A stretch of DNA of 64,000 nucleotides from Sideroxyarcus sp. GTDB taxonomy: Bacteria > Pseudomonadota > Gammaproteobacteria > Burkholderiales > Gallionellaceae. Made by a program: the position numbers and the translations under genes. Each line of letters opens with the position of its first letter. Position 1 is the first letter of the stretch. Below are positions 47,550 to 57,030 of this stretch, piece by piece. The notes below the pieces were generated by a model that saw only the letters and a list, made by a program, of their open reading frames with translations, was not told the origin of the DNA and did not search any database. The stretch lies in the NCBI GenBank assembly GCA_030652215.1, contig JAUSBC010000047.1, positions 1-64,000 of the forward strand, read 5' to 3'.

Positions 47550-47915
47550 ATGGCATCAACAAAAGCGCTGGCAGTAGACGATTCCGCCGCCGATCTGGCC
47601 AATATCAAAAACATACTCAGCGATGCGGGTTGCTTCGTGGTCACCGCAAGCAGCGGAAAAGAGGCGGTGGAAAAAGCCAAATCCGAAAAACCCGCCGTCA
47701 TATTCCTCGACATCGTCATGCCCGACATGGACGGATACGAAGCGTGCCGCCAGTTGTCGCAGGATGCCGCCACCAAGGGCATCCCGGTGGTGTTCGTGAC
47801 GAGCAAGGGACAAAAGGCCGACAAGGTATGGGGCGAACTGCAAGGCGGCAAAGGCCATGTGTCGAAGCCGTACACGGCCGACCAGATCGTCGACCAGTTG
47901 AAAAGCCTGACCTGA
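47550..47915 (+). CDS. Single-domain response regulator, PilH-like
   Basis: 121-residue CheY-like protein with Asp10-Asp11, phosphoacceptor Asp54 (VIFLDIVMPDMDGYEA), Thr near VFVTSKG and Lys106 (HVSKPYT). It starts at ATG 47550 after AGGAGAAAC. Second gene of the chemosensory operon and probable phosphate acceptor for the hybrid CheA, by analogy with the PilG-PilH pair. Confidence 0.9.
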   Translation: MASTKALAVDDSAADLANIKNILSDAGCFVVTASSGKEAVEKAKSEKPAVIFLDIVMPDMDGYEACRQLSQDAATKGIPVVFVTSKGQKADKVWGELQGGKGHVSKPYTADQIVDQLKSLT

Positions 47916-47931
47916 CAGCCTGACCGCAATC

Positions 47932-48495
47932 ATGACGGACGAAACCGCATCTCGCGCAACGCATGTTCCCGACACCACGGGAGTGGGCGAGTGGCTGTCG
48001 CCCCGGGCGGCACTGGCGCGTTTCGAGCCGCCCGAGGGAATGGTGCTGGCCGCCGCCGTGGAGGAGAAACGCGCCCGCTACGGATACCGGATTTCCACGC
48101 TGGGTTTCCTGATCAAGGCGGGATGCAGCAGCGAAGTGCTGCACAAGCCCGACATCTGGGATATGCCGGGATCATCGCCGTGGTTGCTGGGGCTGGTCAA
48201 TCTGCGCAGCAATCTGGTTCCGGTATTCGATTTGCGCCAGTTGTTCGGCTTGCCGCCGCGCGACGATGCGGCAACGCAACGGGTGCTGGTTCTGGATCAG
48301 GGCGAGAAGGCGGCGGGCCTGCTGATCGACGATTTTCCCAAGCCCCTGCTCGACATGAGTTTCTTTCCCGGCTTGCCGCAATTGCCGGATGAACTGCAGC
48401 CGCATGTACGCGGCGGATATATGAAGGGCGACAGCCTGTGGCTGGAGTTCGACCACGAATCGTTTTTTGAAAACCTGGCGCGCTCCGAACAATAG
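47932..48495 (+). CDS. CheW-like adaptor, PilI-like
   Basis: 187-residue scaffold protein linking receptor and kinase. The CheW core covers about residues 45-180 (YGYRISTLGFLIKAG, PWLLGLVNLRSNLVPVFDLRQLFGLPP, RVLVLDQGEKAAGLLIDDF). It has an extra 35-residue N-terminal tail. It lies 16 bases after the PilH-like gene. Confidence 0.88.
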   Translation: MTDETASRATHVPDTTGVGEWLSPRAALARFEPPEGMVLAAAVEEKRARYGYRISTLGFLIKAGCSSEVLHKPDIWDMPGSSPWLLGLVNLRSNLVPVFDLRQLFGLPPRDDAATQRVLVLDQGEKAAGLLIDDFPKPLLDMSFFPGLPQLPDELQPHVRGGYMKGDSLWLEFDHESFFENLARSEQ

Positions 48496-48629
48496 CCCGT
48501 TACCGGGCAAGGGACGGAAGACCGAAACCGGGCGGCCGTGTTGCAGCAGCATTGTTTTGCATTGATACGGGTGCGATGCGTCCGCGTCGATTCAGTCGTC
48601 GTTTTGCCGTGAATTGAAAAGGGGAAATC

Positions 48630-50435
48630 ATGTTCAAGAACATACCAATCGTAACCCGCCTGATTTTTCTGGTGAGTGTGATCACCGTGCTGATGCTGGG
48701 CACCATCATCTATGCCACCGTCGACGGCCTGCGCGCCATGGAGCGACTGGACGCCGATATGCAGTTGACGCTCGAAAACGTCCAGGCGTTCGACCGCATC
48801 AACTTCCTGATGGCGCGCAACCGCTACACATTGCTGGATGGAGCGATGAGTTCCGATCCCGCGTATGCGGCAAAGAAAGCTGAAGAGTTCCTGAGTTTCC
48901 GTTCCGTGATTACGGCAGCGTCGAAAAAATACGAATCCACCCTGTTCGACGACAAGCAGCGTGAACTGCTGGATTCCTGGAGAAAACACCGCGCCGCTTA
49001 TGCGAAAGAGGGCAATGACCCGCTGGTGGCAGCATTGCTGGCAGGGAAAATGGCCGAAGCCGCAAAGCAATCCACCGGCCTGGCCGCGCAATTGTATGCC
49101 CCAATCGACACCGATATCGAAAACATCCGCACCTACAACATCGAACTGCAGGAAAAGAAGGCGGCGGAAGTAAAGGCCACCAGCCTGCGCACGCAATACT
49201 TTTCCATCGCGCTCGTTATCGCACTTGCCGCGATCACCGGCTTGCTGGCATGGACGATCATCCGCACCATTTCCAGTTCGCTCAACACGCTACAGGGAAC
49301 CATCTCGCGGATCGCTTCGGGCGACACCAAGGCCCGCGCAAACCTGGAATCCGGTGACGAACTGGGACTGCTGGCAAAGCAGTTCGACAAGATGATGGAC
49401 GAACGCGAAGCGGTGCAGGCGGCGATCAAGAAGGAAAACGACGAGCTGAACTCGTCGGTGCTGTCCCTGCTGCAGGCCGTGGCGCAACTGGCGAAGAAAG
49501 ACCTGACCGTGCGCGTGCCGGTGAACGAGAACGTCACCGGCGCGATTGCCGACGCGCTCAACCTGCTGACCAACGAAACCGCCAAGGTGATGGCGGACGT
49601 GAACAACATTTCCGCAGACGTAACCAAAGCATCCATGACGGTGCAGGCAAAAGCCGAAACGCTGCTGGCAGGTGCCGAGAAGGATCGCGACGAAGCCGAC
49701 CGCACCGCGACTTCGCTGGAAGCGGCGGCGCAATCCATGCACAACATCGCGAACCTGGCGCAGGCCTGCAATGCCGTGGCCGACAACGCGATCAAGTCTA
49801 CGCAGCAGGCGCTGGCGACGGTAAACAGCACGGTCACCGGCATTAACAGCACGCGCGACGTGATCCGTGAAACGGAAAAACGCATCAAGCGACTGGGCGA
49901 ACGTTCGCAGGAAATTTCCGGCGTGGTGAACCTGATCAACGTGATTGCGGAACGTACCCACATCCTCGCGCTGAACGCCAGCATGCACGCGGCATCCGCA
50001 GGCGAGGCGGGCCGCGGCTTCGCGGTGGTGGCGGACGAAGTGCAGCGTCTGGCCGAAAATGCGCGCCAGGCCACGCAGCAAATCTCGGCGCTGGTGAGCA
50101 ACATCCAGCTGGAAACCGCAGACACGGCCAGCACCATGAACAACGCCATCACCCAGATCGTGGAAGGCAGCCGCCTGGCAGAACAGGCTGGCCAGCAAAT
50201 GCAGATCACGCAGCAGAACACCGCAGAACTGGTGGACTCGGTCAGGCAGATCGCCACCACCTCGGAGATTCAGGCCCAGGCGGGACAGACGCTGCGCGAC
50301 AGCGCGGTGCAGATCAAGCGCAGCAGCCAGCACGCAACGGATCAGTTGCACGAGCAGGCGGCACAAACTTCCAATCTGCTGGATTACGCCAAGCAGTTGC
50401 TGGGCGCGGTGCGCGTATTCAAGCTCCCCGTCTGA
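48630..50435 (+). CDS. Methyl-accepting chemotaxis receptor, PilJ-like
   Basis: 601-residue membrane receptor. The first helix is residues 10-30, followed by a helical periplasmic domain (about 35-180), second helix about 190-215, HAMP (about 215-270) and a long cytoplasmic coiled coil. The signalling tip is VIAERTHILALNASMHAA followed by SAGEAGRGFAVVADEV, the PilJ form and not the classical Tsr form. No CheR/CheB genes are nearby, as in other pilus systems. It senses an unknown cue at the cell surface. Confidence 0.92.
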   Translation: MFKNIPIVTRLIFLVSVITVLMLGTIIYATVDGLRAMERLDADMQLTLENVQAFDRINFLMARNRYTLLDGAMSSDPAYAAKKAEEFLSFRSVITAASKKYESTLFDDKQRELLDSWRKHRAAYAKEGNDPLVAALLAGKMAEAAKQSTGLAAQLYAPIDTDIENIRTYNIELQEKKAAEVKATSLRTQYFSIALVIALAAITGLLAWTIIRTISSSLNTLQGTISRIASGDTKARANLESGDELGLLAKQFDKMMDEREAVQAAIKKENDELNSSVLSLLQAVAQLAKKDLTVRVPVNENVTGAIADALNLLTNETAKVMADVNNISADVTKASMTVQAKAETLLAGAEKDRDEADRTATSLEAAAQSMHNIANLAQACNAVADNAIKSTQQALATVNSTVTGINSTRDVIRETEKRIKRLGERSQEISGVVNLINVIAERTHILALNASMHAASAGEAGRGFAVVADEVQRLAENARQATQQISALVSNIQLETADTASTMNNAITQIVEGSRLAEQAGQQMQITQQNTAELVDSVRQIATTSEIQAQAGQTLRDSAVQIKRSSQHATDQLHEQAAQTSNLLDYAKQLLGAVRVFKLPV

Positions 50436-50476
50436 GACGGTCCTAACGACGATGCACTACCGGGGATGCCACGGAT

Positions 50477-53400
50477 ATGCTTAAGGAACGCCTCCTGCAT
50501 TTGAGCCAGACAGCGGCCGAACCGCTCGACGAGTTGTGGAGCGTCACGTCCGGCGACGCATTGCTGAATGCGCAAGCCGGCGAGATCGAGCCCTTGCTGG
50601 ACCGCTGCATCGAACTGATGCTCGGCATCGGCAGCGCCGCCGCCGAGGACAACATGCTGGACGGGGTGCAATCCGTCAGTGCGCGGGGCATCGAAAACCT
50701 GCTCGTGCTCAAGCGCGAAAAAAGAACGCTCACGTCCACGGAAGCCGGGCTTGTGTCGACGCTGGCCGAGTTGCTGCTGGGTTATGTGATCAGCGAAGGC
50801 GATGCTGCAGCCGGCGAAATGCTGGTGCAGCACCTGATGCAGAGCGGCTGGCCGTTGCCCTTGAACGAAGCGGATGCGGCGGCATTGCGCTTCATGCTGA
50901 TGGAAGTTCCCGCCATGAACAGCGCCGCCGGAATGCCCGCCGCGCCCGCCGCCGCCGAGTCCCCGTCCGTTGCGGAACCGCTGCCGCCCATGGAACTCCA
51001 GAAAGTGGATGGAGAAATGCTGTCCATGCTGGGCAAGGAATTTGCGCGCATGGACGATCAGTTGCTGGGTGACCTGACGGCAATTGTCGACCCGCAACTT
51101 GATCCGGATGGCAGGCGCGTGGCGCTGGACAACTTCGCCGAACTGCTGGAGCGTCTCGCCGTCGCGGCAAGGTCTATCGAGATGACGGCGCTGGGTGCGG
51201 TATTTTCGCGTCTGGTCTACACCCTGCCCCCCTTCGCCTCAGAGATCAAGCCCGAACAACACGCGCTGCTGATGCAGTTGCCCGCCCGCATTGCCGACTA
51301 TCTGGCCGCCCCCCAAAACGAAGTCGCGGCCTCCGCACTGGCCGGCTTGCTGGCCGACACGGTGTGGCGCACGCCCGTCGACGCGGATGCACTGCTGCAA
51401 TGGATCTATGCCCTCGTCAACGTCGAAATCGTCGCGGGTGAAAAGCAGCACACGGAACGCCAGGAACGCGCCGAAGCCGCGGACGTATCGCTTACCCTGC
51501 CAGACGACATCAATCAGGAATTGCTGGACGGCCTGCTGCAGGAGTTGCCCGTTCAAACCTCGGCATTCACCTCCGCCATCGAGCGCCTGGCCGCCGGCGA
51601 GGGCAACGCCAAGGATGTGGAACGCGCCATGCGCGCGGCCCACACGCTCAAGGGCGCGGCCAACACGGTGGGCGTGCGCGGCATCGCCAACCTGACCCAC
51701 CACATCGAGGACATACTCGCCGCGTTGTCCGAAGCAGATGCCATGCCAGACCGCGCGCTGGCCAACCTGCTGATCAACGCGGGCGATTGCCTGGAGGCAA
51801 TGAGCGAAGCCCTGATGGGCGTGGGCTCGGCGCCCGAACAGGCGCTGGAAGTGCTTCAGGAGGTGCTGGACTGCGCCAACCGCATCGACCACGACGGCGT
51901 TTTCGCCGCCATGACGGCACCTGCCGCCGCCCGGCACGAGCCCGAGGCGCAGACCCAGAGAATCGTGCCGCAGGAAAAGCCAGAACCCCTGCACCAGGAC
52001 AAGCCCGACATGTTGCCGCAGCAGGGAAACGTGCTGCGCGTGCCGGCGCCCGTGGTGGACGAATTGCTGCGCCTCGCGGGTGAAACGCTGATTTCGAATT
52101 CGCAGATTCAGGAACGCCTGCGCACCACCGCGCAGCAGTCCGGCGAAATCAAACGCCAGTTGCAGTCGTTTCAGCAACTGGTGGCCGAACTGGAGCATCT
52201 GGTCGACGTGCGCGGCGTGGCCGCGCCGGAACAGGACATGCGCGGCAAGGGGGATTTCGATCCGCTGGAATTCGAGCATTTCAGCGAACTGCACACCGTT
52301 ACGCGGCGTCTGGTCGAAGCGGCGAACGATGCGCAGCAGATGCAGACGCAGGTGAACGAGCAACTGCATACGCTGGGCGATTTGCTGGAAGTGCAGCAGC
52401 GCCTGCATATGGACAGCCAGCATGCGGTGATCCGCACGCGTCTGGTCCCGGTCAGCAGCGTGGTGTCGCGCCTGCAGCGCAGCGTGCGGCAAACCGCGCG
52501 CCTGCTGGACAAGCAGGTCACGCTGGAGATCAAGGGAGACAACACCAGCATCGACAGCAATGTGCTGAACGAATTGATGGACCCGCTGATGCACGTGCTG
52601 CGCAATGCCGTCGACCACGGCATTGAGGCGTCCGGCGTGCGCGCGGCACTGGGCAAACCGGCAACCGGCAACATCGAGCTGAGTTTCGCGCGCACGGGTA
52701 ACAGCATTGTGGTGCGCTGCAAGGACGACGGCGCCGGGCTGGATTACGCCGCGATCCGGCGCATCGCCGAGAGCAAGGGCATGCTGGTCGAGCCCGAGCA
52801 CGAGCCTTCGCCCGACGAACTCGCGCGCCTGATACTGGTGAACGGTTTTTCCACGCGCGACGACACGACCCAGGTTTCGGGACGCGGCGTCGGCATGAAC
52901 GTGGTGTACAGCCGCATGCTCGACATGAAAGGATCGCTGGCGCTGAATTCGGAGCGCGGCGCCGGTCTGAGCGTCGAGCTGCGCCTGCCGGCCACGCTGT
53001 TGTCGGCCCACACGCTCGTGGTGCGGCATTGCGGCAAGCTGGTCGCCGTATCCAGCCACGGCGTGGAAGACATCCACTACATCACCGCCGACCAGATCGA
53101 ACAAGTCGGAGCGCAGCAGATTTACCGCGCAGGCGACAACGTGCATGCACTGGTGCGGCTGGAGACCCTGCTCGACCTTCCGGCCGACCGGCGCGAAGCG
53201 GACCGGCTGGGCTTTCCCGTGCTGCTGACCCGCGCCGACAATGGCGTGGCCAAAGGCGTGCTGGTGCAGGAAGTGCTCAGCGGCCAGGAAGTTGTGCTCA
53301 AAAACTTCGGGCGCTATGTGCCCAAGATCAACGGCACGGTAGGCGCGGTGATCCTTGGCGACGGCACCGTGGCGCCGGTGGTCGACCTGGTGGAATTGCT

Positions 53401-53848
53401 GCGCACGCCTGCGCAACGTTTGCAGCGCAAACCGCTGGCATTTGCACGCGCACAGGACGCCGCCGAGGAAGACAGCCCGGGAACGCTCACCGCGCTGGTG
53501 GTGGACGATTCGCTGAGTGCGCGGCGCGCCGCCTCTGCGGTCATGCAGGACGCGGGTTACCGGGTGCGCACGGCCATCGACGGTCTGGAAGCCGTGAACA
53601 TGCTGCAGAAGTTTGTGCCCAGCGTGATGCTGGTGGACATGGAGATGCCGCGCATGAACGGTATCGAGCTGACCGCCCATGTGCGCGATTCGGCGCGCAC
53701 GAAAAACGTGCCGGTCATCATGATCACTTCGCGCTCCACCGAGAAGCATCGCAAGATGTGCACGGATGCGGGGGTGAACGTTTATCTCACCAAGCCGTAT
53801 AACGACGACGTGCTGATCGAGCATGTGCAAAGGCTGGTGCACAGATGA
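50477..53848 (+). CDS. Hybrid CheA-type histidine kinase (ChpA/PilL-like)
   Basis: 1123-residue cytosolic kinase. Residues 1-330 are helical and may be a degenerate phosphotransfer region. An Hpt domain carries His389 in AMRAAHTLKGAANTVG. A dimerisation helix pair follows (about 570-660). The HATPase domain has ELMDPLMHVLRNAVDHG near 700, CKDDGAGLDYAAI and SGRGVGMNVV. A CheW-like regulatory domain lies at about 830-980, and a C-terminal receiver has Asp1054 (VMLVDMEMPR). It has only one clear Hpt, fewer than Pseudomonas ChpA. Its stop overlaps the next gene by 4 bases. The receiver may act as a phosphate sink. Confidence 0.92.
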   Translation: MLKERLLHLSQTAAEPLDELWSVTSGDALLNAQAGEIEPLLDRCIELMLGIGSAAAEDNMLDGVQSVSARGIENLLVLKREKRTLTSTEAGLVSTLAELLLGYVISEGDAAAGEMLVQHLMQSGWPLPLNEADAAALRFMLMEVPAMNSAAGMPAAPAAAESPSVAEPLPPMELQKVDGEMLSMLGKEFARMDDQLLGDLTAIVDPQLDPDGRRVALDNFAELLERLAVAARSIEMTALGAVFSRLVYTLPPFASEIKPEQHALLMQLPARIADYLAAPQNEVAASALAGLLADTVWRTPVDADALLQWIYALVNVEIVAGEKQHTERQERAEAADVSLTLPDDINQELLDGLLQELPVQTSAFTSAIERLAAGEGNAKDVERAMRAAHTLKGAANTVGVRGIANLTHHIEDILAALSEADAMPDRALANLLINAGDCLEAMSEALMGVGSAPEQALEVLQEVLDCANRIDHDGVFAAMTAPAAARHEPEAQTQRIVPQEKPEPLHQDKPDMLPQQGNVLRVPAPVVDELLRLAGETLISNSQIQERLRTTAQQSGEIKRQLQSFQQLVAELEHLVDVRGVAAPEQDMRGKGDFDPLEFEHFSELHTVTRRLVEAANDAQQMQTQVNEQLHTLGDLLEVQQRLHMDSQHAVIRTRLVPVSSVVSRLQRSVRQTARLLDKQVTLEIKGDNTSIDSNVLNELMDPLMHVLRNAVDHGIEASGVRAALGKPATGNIELSFARTGNSIVVRCKDDGAGLDYAAIRRIAESKGMLVEPEHEPSPDELARLILVNGFSTRDDTTQVSGRGVGMNVVYSRMLDMKGSLALNSERGAGLSVELRLPATLLSAHTLVVRHCGKLVAVSSHGVEDIHYITADQIEQVGAQQIYRAGDNVHALVRLETLLDLPADRREADRLGFPVLLTRADNGVAKGVLVQEVLSGQEVVLKNFGRYVPKINGTVGAVILGDGTVAPVVDLVELLRTPAQRLQRKPLAFARAQDAAEEDSPGTLTALVVDDSLSARRAASAVMQDAGYRVRTAIDGLEAVNMLQKFVPSVMLVDMEMPRMNGIELTAHVRDSARTKNVPVIMITSRSTEKHRKMCTDAGVNVYLTKPYNDDVLIEHVQRLVHR

Positions 53849-54339
53849 GCGCGCCTAGCCCCTCCACCGGCAGCACGGGTGCCTCTGCGGCCGTGCTGAA
53901 AATCGGCGGTCTGGATTTGGCTTTCCGGCAAAGCGATATCCGCGCGCTGGAGTCGGCTTCCGATATGGACGGCAACGCCCCGCTGGAAAGAAGCGTCGGC
54001 TGGATCGCCTATATGCGTCAGCGCTGGCCGGTCTATTGTTTGTCAGAGCAACTGGATGTGTTGGACAGCGTGCCGCCCGCGCGCCGCACCTGCGCTTTGC
54101 TCGCGTTCGAAGCCGGGTATTTCGGTCTCTTGTGCGACGACGCTGCCATACTCAGACAGGCTGCGGGACAACTGCACGAAGTGCCGCCGGCCATGAAACA
54201 TGCGAATACGCCCATTCTGGGCTTGCTCCCCGACGGCGAACATTTGCTGTGCCTCAGCAACCCGGGCCGCATGGCGGCTTACCTCGAACATCGCACTCGC
54301 AGACAATCGCTGCCGGAGGAATTGCCATGCCTGCCATGA
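53845..54339 (+). CDS. Divergent CheW-like protein 1
   Basis: 164-residue protein starting four bases before the end of the CheA gene. Strand pattern VLKIGGLDLAFRQSDIRALES, WPVYCLSEQLDVL, CALLAFEAGYFGLLCDDA and LLCLSNPGRMAAYL resembles a CheW beta-barrel, but key contacts are not obvious. Probably an accessory adaptor of the same array. The next gene overlaps its end. Confidence 0.65.
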   Translation: MSAPSPSTGSTGASAAVLKIGGLDLAFRQSDIRALESASDMDGNAPLERSVGWIAYMRQRWPVYCLSEQLDVLDSVPPARRTCALLAFEAGYFGLLCDDAAILRQAAGQLHEVPPAMKHANTPILGLLPDGEHLLCLSNPGRMAAYLEHRTRRQSLPEELPCLP

Positions 54340-54830
54340 ACGCCTGGCTGCTGGATTTCGGCAACGACTGCATGGCGGCGGTGGGCACGCGCGAGTTGCT
54401 GCATCTGGTCGACGCTCCCGTGACATTCGCCGTGCCGTACACCCCCGTTTATTGCCGCCGCGTCGTGTCGTGGCAGGAGCGTCTGCTGCCGGTGATGGAT
54501 ATCGCGACCAGGCTGGGCGCACTGCCCCGCAGCGCGCCCTTTCTCGCCGTGGTCGGCTACCAGCAACAGCGCGGCGAACATCCGCAGTTCGGCGCATTGA
54601 AACTTGCCTGCCCGCCCCGGCAACTGGCGGTCGACAATTCACAGGCCTGCGCGCTGCCGGAACAAAACGGCGCCTGGCGCGAACTGGCCATTTCCTGTTT
54701 CGAGCATCAGGGCTCGCCGGTGCCGGTGCTGGATTTACGCCGCATTTTCGGCAATGCGCCGCGCGCGCAATGCCAGATTGAAACAGGTGCCGCGCCATCC
54801 GCGCACGACACCGCAAACGAGGAGAGCTAG
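54327..54830 (+). CDS. Divergent CheW-like protein 2
   Basis: 167-residue protein starting at the ATG at 54327, 7 bases after GGAGGA at 54315-54320, overlapping the previous gene by 13 bases. WLLDFGNDCMAAVGTRELLHLVD, VPYTPVYCRRVVSWQERLLPVMDIATRLG (the CheW landmark) and SPVPVLDLRRIFGNAP support a CheW-like fold. Last gene of the chemosensory operon; cysQ follows by 3 bases, perhaps by read-through. Confidence 0.72.
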   Translation: MPAMNAWLLDFGNDCMAAVGTRELLHLVDAPVTFAVPYTPVYCRRVVSWQERLLPVMDIATRLGALPRSAPFLAVVGYQQQRGEHPQFGALKLACPPRQLAVDNSQACALPEQNGAWRELAISCFEHQGSPVPVLDLRRIFGNAPRAQCQIETGAAPSAHDTANEES

Positions 54831-54833
54831 ACG

Positions 54834-55691
54834 ATGAACAGCAATGCCCGGAAATCCCCGCTGAGCGACAACGACCTGGCCGCATTGCGGCAGGAAGTGG
54901 AAACACTGGCACGCACTGCCGGCGCCGCCATCATGGAAATCTATCGCAGCGAGAATTTCGGCGAGACCAGCAAGGCCGACAACTCCCCGCTGACCCTGGC
55001 CGATCTGGCTTCGCACAATGCCATCGTGGACGGACTGCGCGGCCTCGCTCCGCAATTCCCCATCCTCTCCGAAGAGGCTGCCGATATTTCCTATGCCGAG
55101 CGCAGCCGCTGGCCCAGCTTCTGGCTGGTCGATCCGCTGGACGGCACCAAGGAATTCGTGAAGCGCAACGGTGAATTCACCGTGAATATCGCGCTCGTTA
55201 AAAACGGCGTGCCGGTGCTGGGCGTGGTGTATGCGCCGGTGCTGGACATCTGCTACTCCGCCGCGCGCGGCACCGGCGCTTTCGTGCAACGCGGCGATGC
55301 CGCCGCGCGCCCCATACGCGCCGAAGCCCATACCGCCGATGCCGCCATCAAAGTTGTCGCCAGCCGTTCGCACAGCGATGAGCGCACCGCAGCCCTGCTG
55401 CAAAAACTCGGCAACCACGAATGCATCAGCATGGGCAGTTCGCTCAAGCTGTGTCTGGTCGCGGAAGCGGCGGCGCATTTTTATCCGCGCCTGGGCCCGA
55501 CCATGGAATGGGATACCGCCGCAGCCCATGCCGTGGTGATCGAGGCCGGCGGCATGGTGTGTGACATCGAAGAGCAGACGTTGCGCTACAACAAGGAAGA
55601 CATGCACAACCCCGAGTTTCTGGTGCTGGCCAGTTCCAACACCGCGCTGCTGAAATTGCTGGGCGGGCATCGGCAGGCCATGAATTCGTAG
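54834..55691 (+). CDS. cysQ: 3'(2'),5'-bisphosphate nucleotidase CysQ
   Basis: 285-residue metal-dependent phosphatase that hydrolyses PAP to AMP, recycling the by-product of PAPS-dependent sulfotransferases and PAPS reductase. The inositol-phosphatase-type motifs are ILSEEAAD (Glu80-Glu81), LVDPLDGTKEF (100-107) and the C-terminal MEWDTAAAHAVVIEAGG. It is next to the PAPS-forming and PAPS-using genes. Confidence 0.93.
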   Translation: MNSNARKSPLSDNDLAALRQEVETLARTAGAAIMEIYRSENFGETSKADNSPLTLADLASHNAIVDGLRGLAPQFPILSEEAADISYAERSRWPSFWLVDPLDGTKEFVKRNGEFTVNIALVKNGVPVLGVVYAPVLDICYSAARGTGAFVQRGDAAARPIRAEAHTADAAIKVVASRSHSDERTAALLQKLGNHECISMGSSLKLCLVAEAAAHFYPRLGPTMEWDTAAAHAVVIEAGGMVCDIEEQTLRYNKEDMHNPEFLVLASSNTALLKLLGGHRQAMNS

Positions 55692-55796
55692 CGCTGTTGC
55701 AGCACCCCCGGCAATCGGCTTGCAAATATTGCCGGGCATAATTTCAGGCTATTTTTTGGCGAACAAACCGTTTGTTGCCAATTCATTCAGGAGGCG

Positions 55797-56972
55797 ATGT
55801 TGAATACCGAAAGAGTTTCTCTGTGGGCACTGTTTACCCTTTTTTTGCGTATCGGCAGCACCGCCTTCGGCGGATTCATGGCCCTGATCGCCGTGGTCGA
55901 GAATCATGTGGTGGAGCGTCGCAAATGGCTCACGCATGAAGAAGTGCTGGACGGCGTGTCGCTGGCCACCGTGTTGCCCGGGCCGATTGCCGTGAACGTG
56001 ATCGCCTATGTCGGCCACAAGCTGCGCGGCATACCCGGGGCGCTGGTGTGTGCCGTCGGCGTGATCCTGCCGGCTTTTCTGTTGATGCTCGTATTGAGTG
56101 CTGCGTATTTCGCCTGGGGACAGATTCCGGCGGTGGGCAAGCTGTTCATGGGCTTCATTCCGGCGGTTGCCGCCATCATCCTTGTCGCCGCCTGGAACAT
56201 GGGGCGCAAGACAATCAAGGGCGTGCCCGAGGCGCTGATCAGCCTGGCTGCTGCGGCACTCATGGTCTGGCACAGCAATTTCGCCGTTTCGTTTTCCATC
56301 ATCGTCATCTCCGGCGTGGTCGGCTGGTTGATATTCCGCGAGAAGCCCGCGCCTGCCGCCAGCAAACCTGCCGTCGAAATAAAGAGCTCGGGCAAGTTGT
56401 TGAGCGTTGCCGCCGCCCCGCTGGCGCTGACGGCCCCTTTCTGGAGCGTTAACTCCATCCTGCTGCTCAAACTGTTCACGACATTCGCCGGCATGAGTCT
56501 GTTCCTGTTCGGCGGCGGCTATGTGTTTATTCCGCTGATGCAGAATACCGTGGTTGCGACCACCGGCTGGCTCACGCAGCAGGAATTCGTCGATGCCATC
56601 GCCATGAGCCAGATCATGCCCGGCCCCATCGTGCTGAGCACGGTCTTCATCGGCTACAAGATCGCGGGACTGGCGGGTGCATTGATCGCCACGCTCGGCA
56701 TCTTCCTGCCGCCGGGCATCCTCATGATCGCCGGCACGCATGTATTGAACCGCATCAAGCAATCCGCACTGATCAAGGCCGTGTTGCGCGGCATACGTCC
56801 CGCGATCATCGGCATGATCTTTTCCGCCGTCATCGCCGTGGGCATGACCGCCCAGCAGCATTGGATATCACTACTCATTTTCGCCGCCGCACTGCTTGCC
56901 CAACTGAGGTTCAAGCTGGATGTGGTGTGGGTCATACCCACGGCGGGCCTGGCCGGACTGCTGCTGTTCTGA
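55797..56972 (+). CDS. chrA: Chromate transporter family protein ChrA
   Basis: 391-residue inner-membrane protein with two homologous CHR halves. Each has the FGG and PGP marks: GSTAFGGFMALIAVVE plus ATVLPGPIAVN in the first, and FGGGYVFIPLMQ plus QIMPGPIVLS in the second. About ten helices. Family members export chromate, and some may move sulfate, which is notable here between two sulfate-activation genes. Confidence 0.9.
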   Translation: MLNTERVSLWALFTLFLRIGSTAFGGFMALIAVVENHVVERRKWLTHEEVLDGVSLATVLPGPIAVNVIAYVGHKLRGIPGALVCAVGVILPAFLLMLVLSAAYFAWGQIPAVGKLFMGFIPAVAAIILVAAWNMGRKTIKGVPEALISLAAAALMVWHSNFAVSFSIIVISGVVGWLIFREKPAPAASKPAVEIKSSGKLLSVAAAPLALTAPFWSVNSILLLKLFTTFAGMSLFLFGGGYVFIPLMQNTVVATTGWLTQQEFVDAIAMSQIMPGPIVLSTVFIGYKIAGLAGALIATLGIFLPPGILMIAGTHVLNRIKQSALIKAVLRGIRPAIIGMIFSAVIAVGMTAQQHWISLLIFAAALLAQLRFKLDVVWVIPTAGLAGLLLF

Positions 56973-57030
56973 GCGACGGCCGCACCGAAGCTAGCGACGC
57001 AAGTTCAACAACAATTAATGGGTGACCCAA

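Noticed and set aside
51239-53842. 867-codon antisense frame over the hybrid CheA gene
   Set aside because: The sense frame shows Hpt, HATPase, CheW and receiver motifs; the antisense sequence is low-complexity His/Gln-rich.
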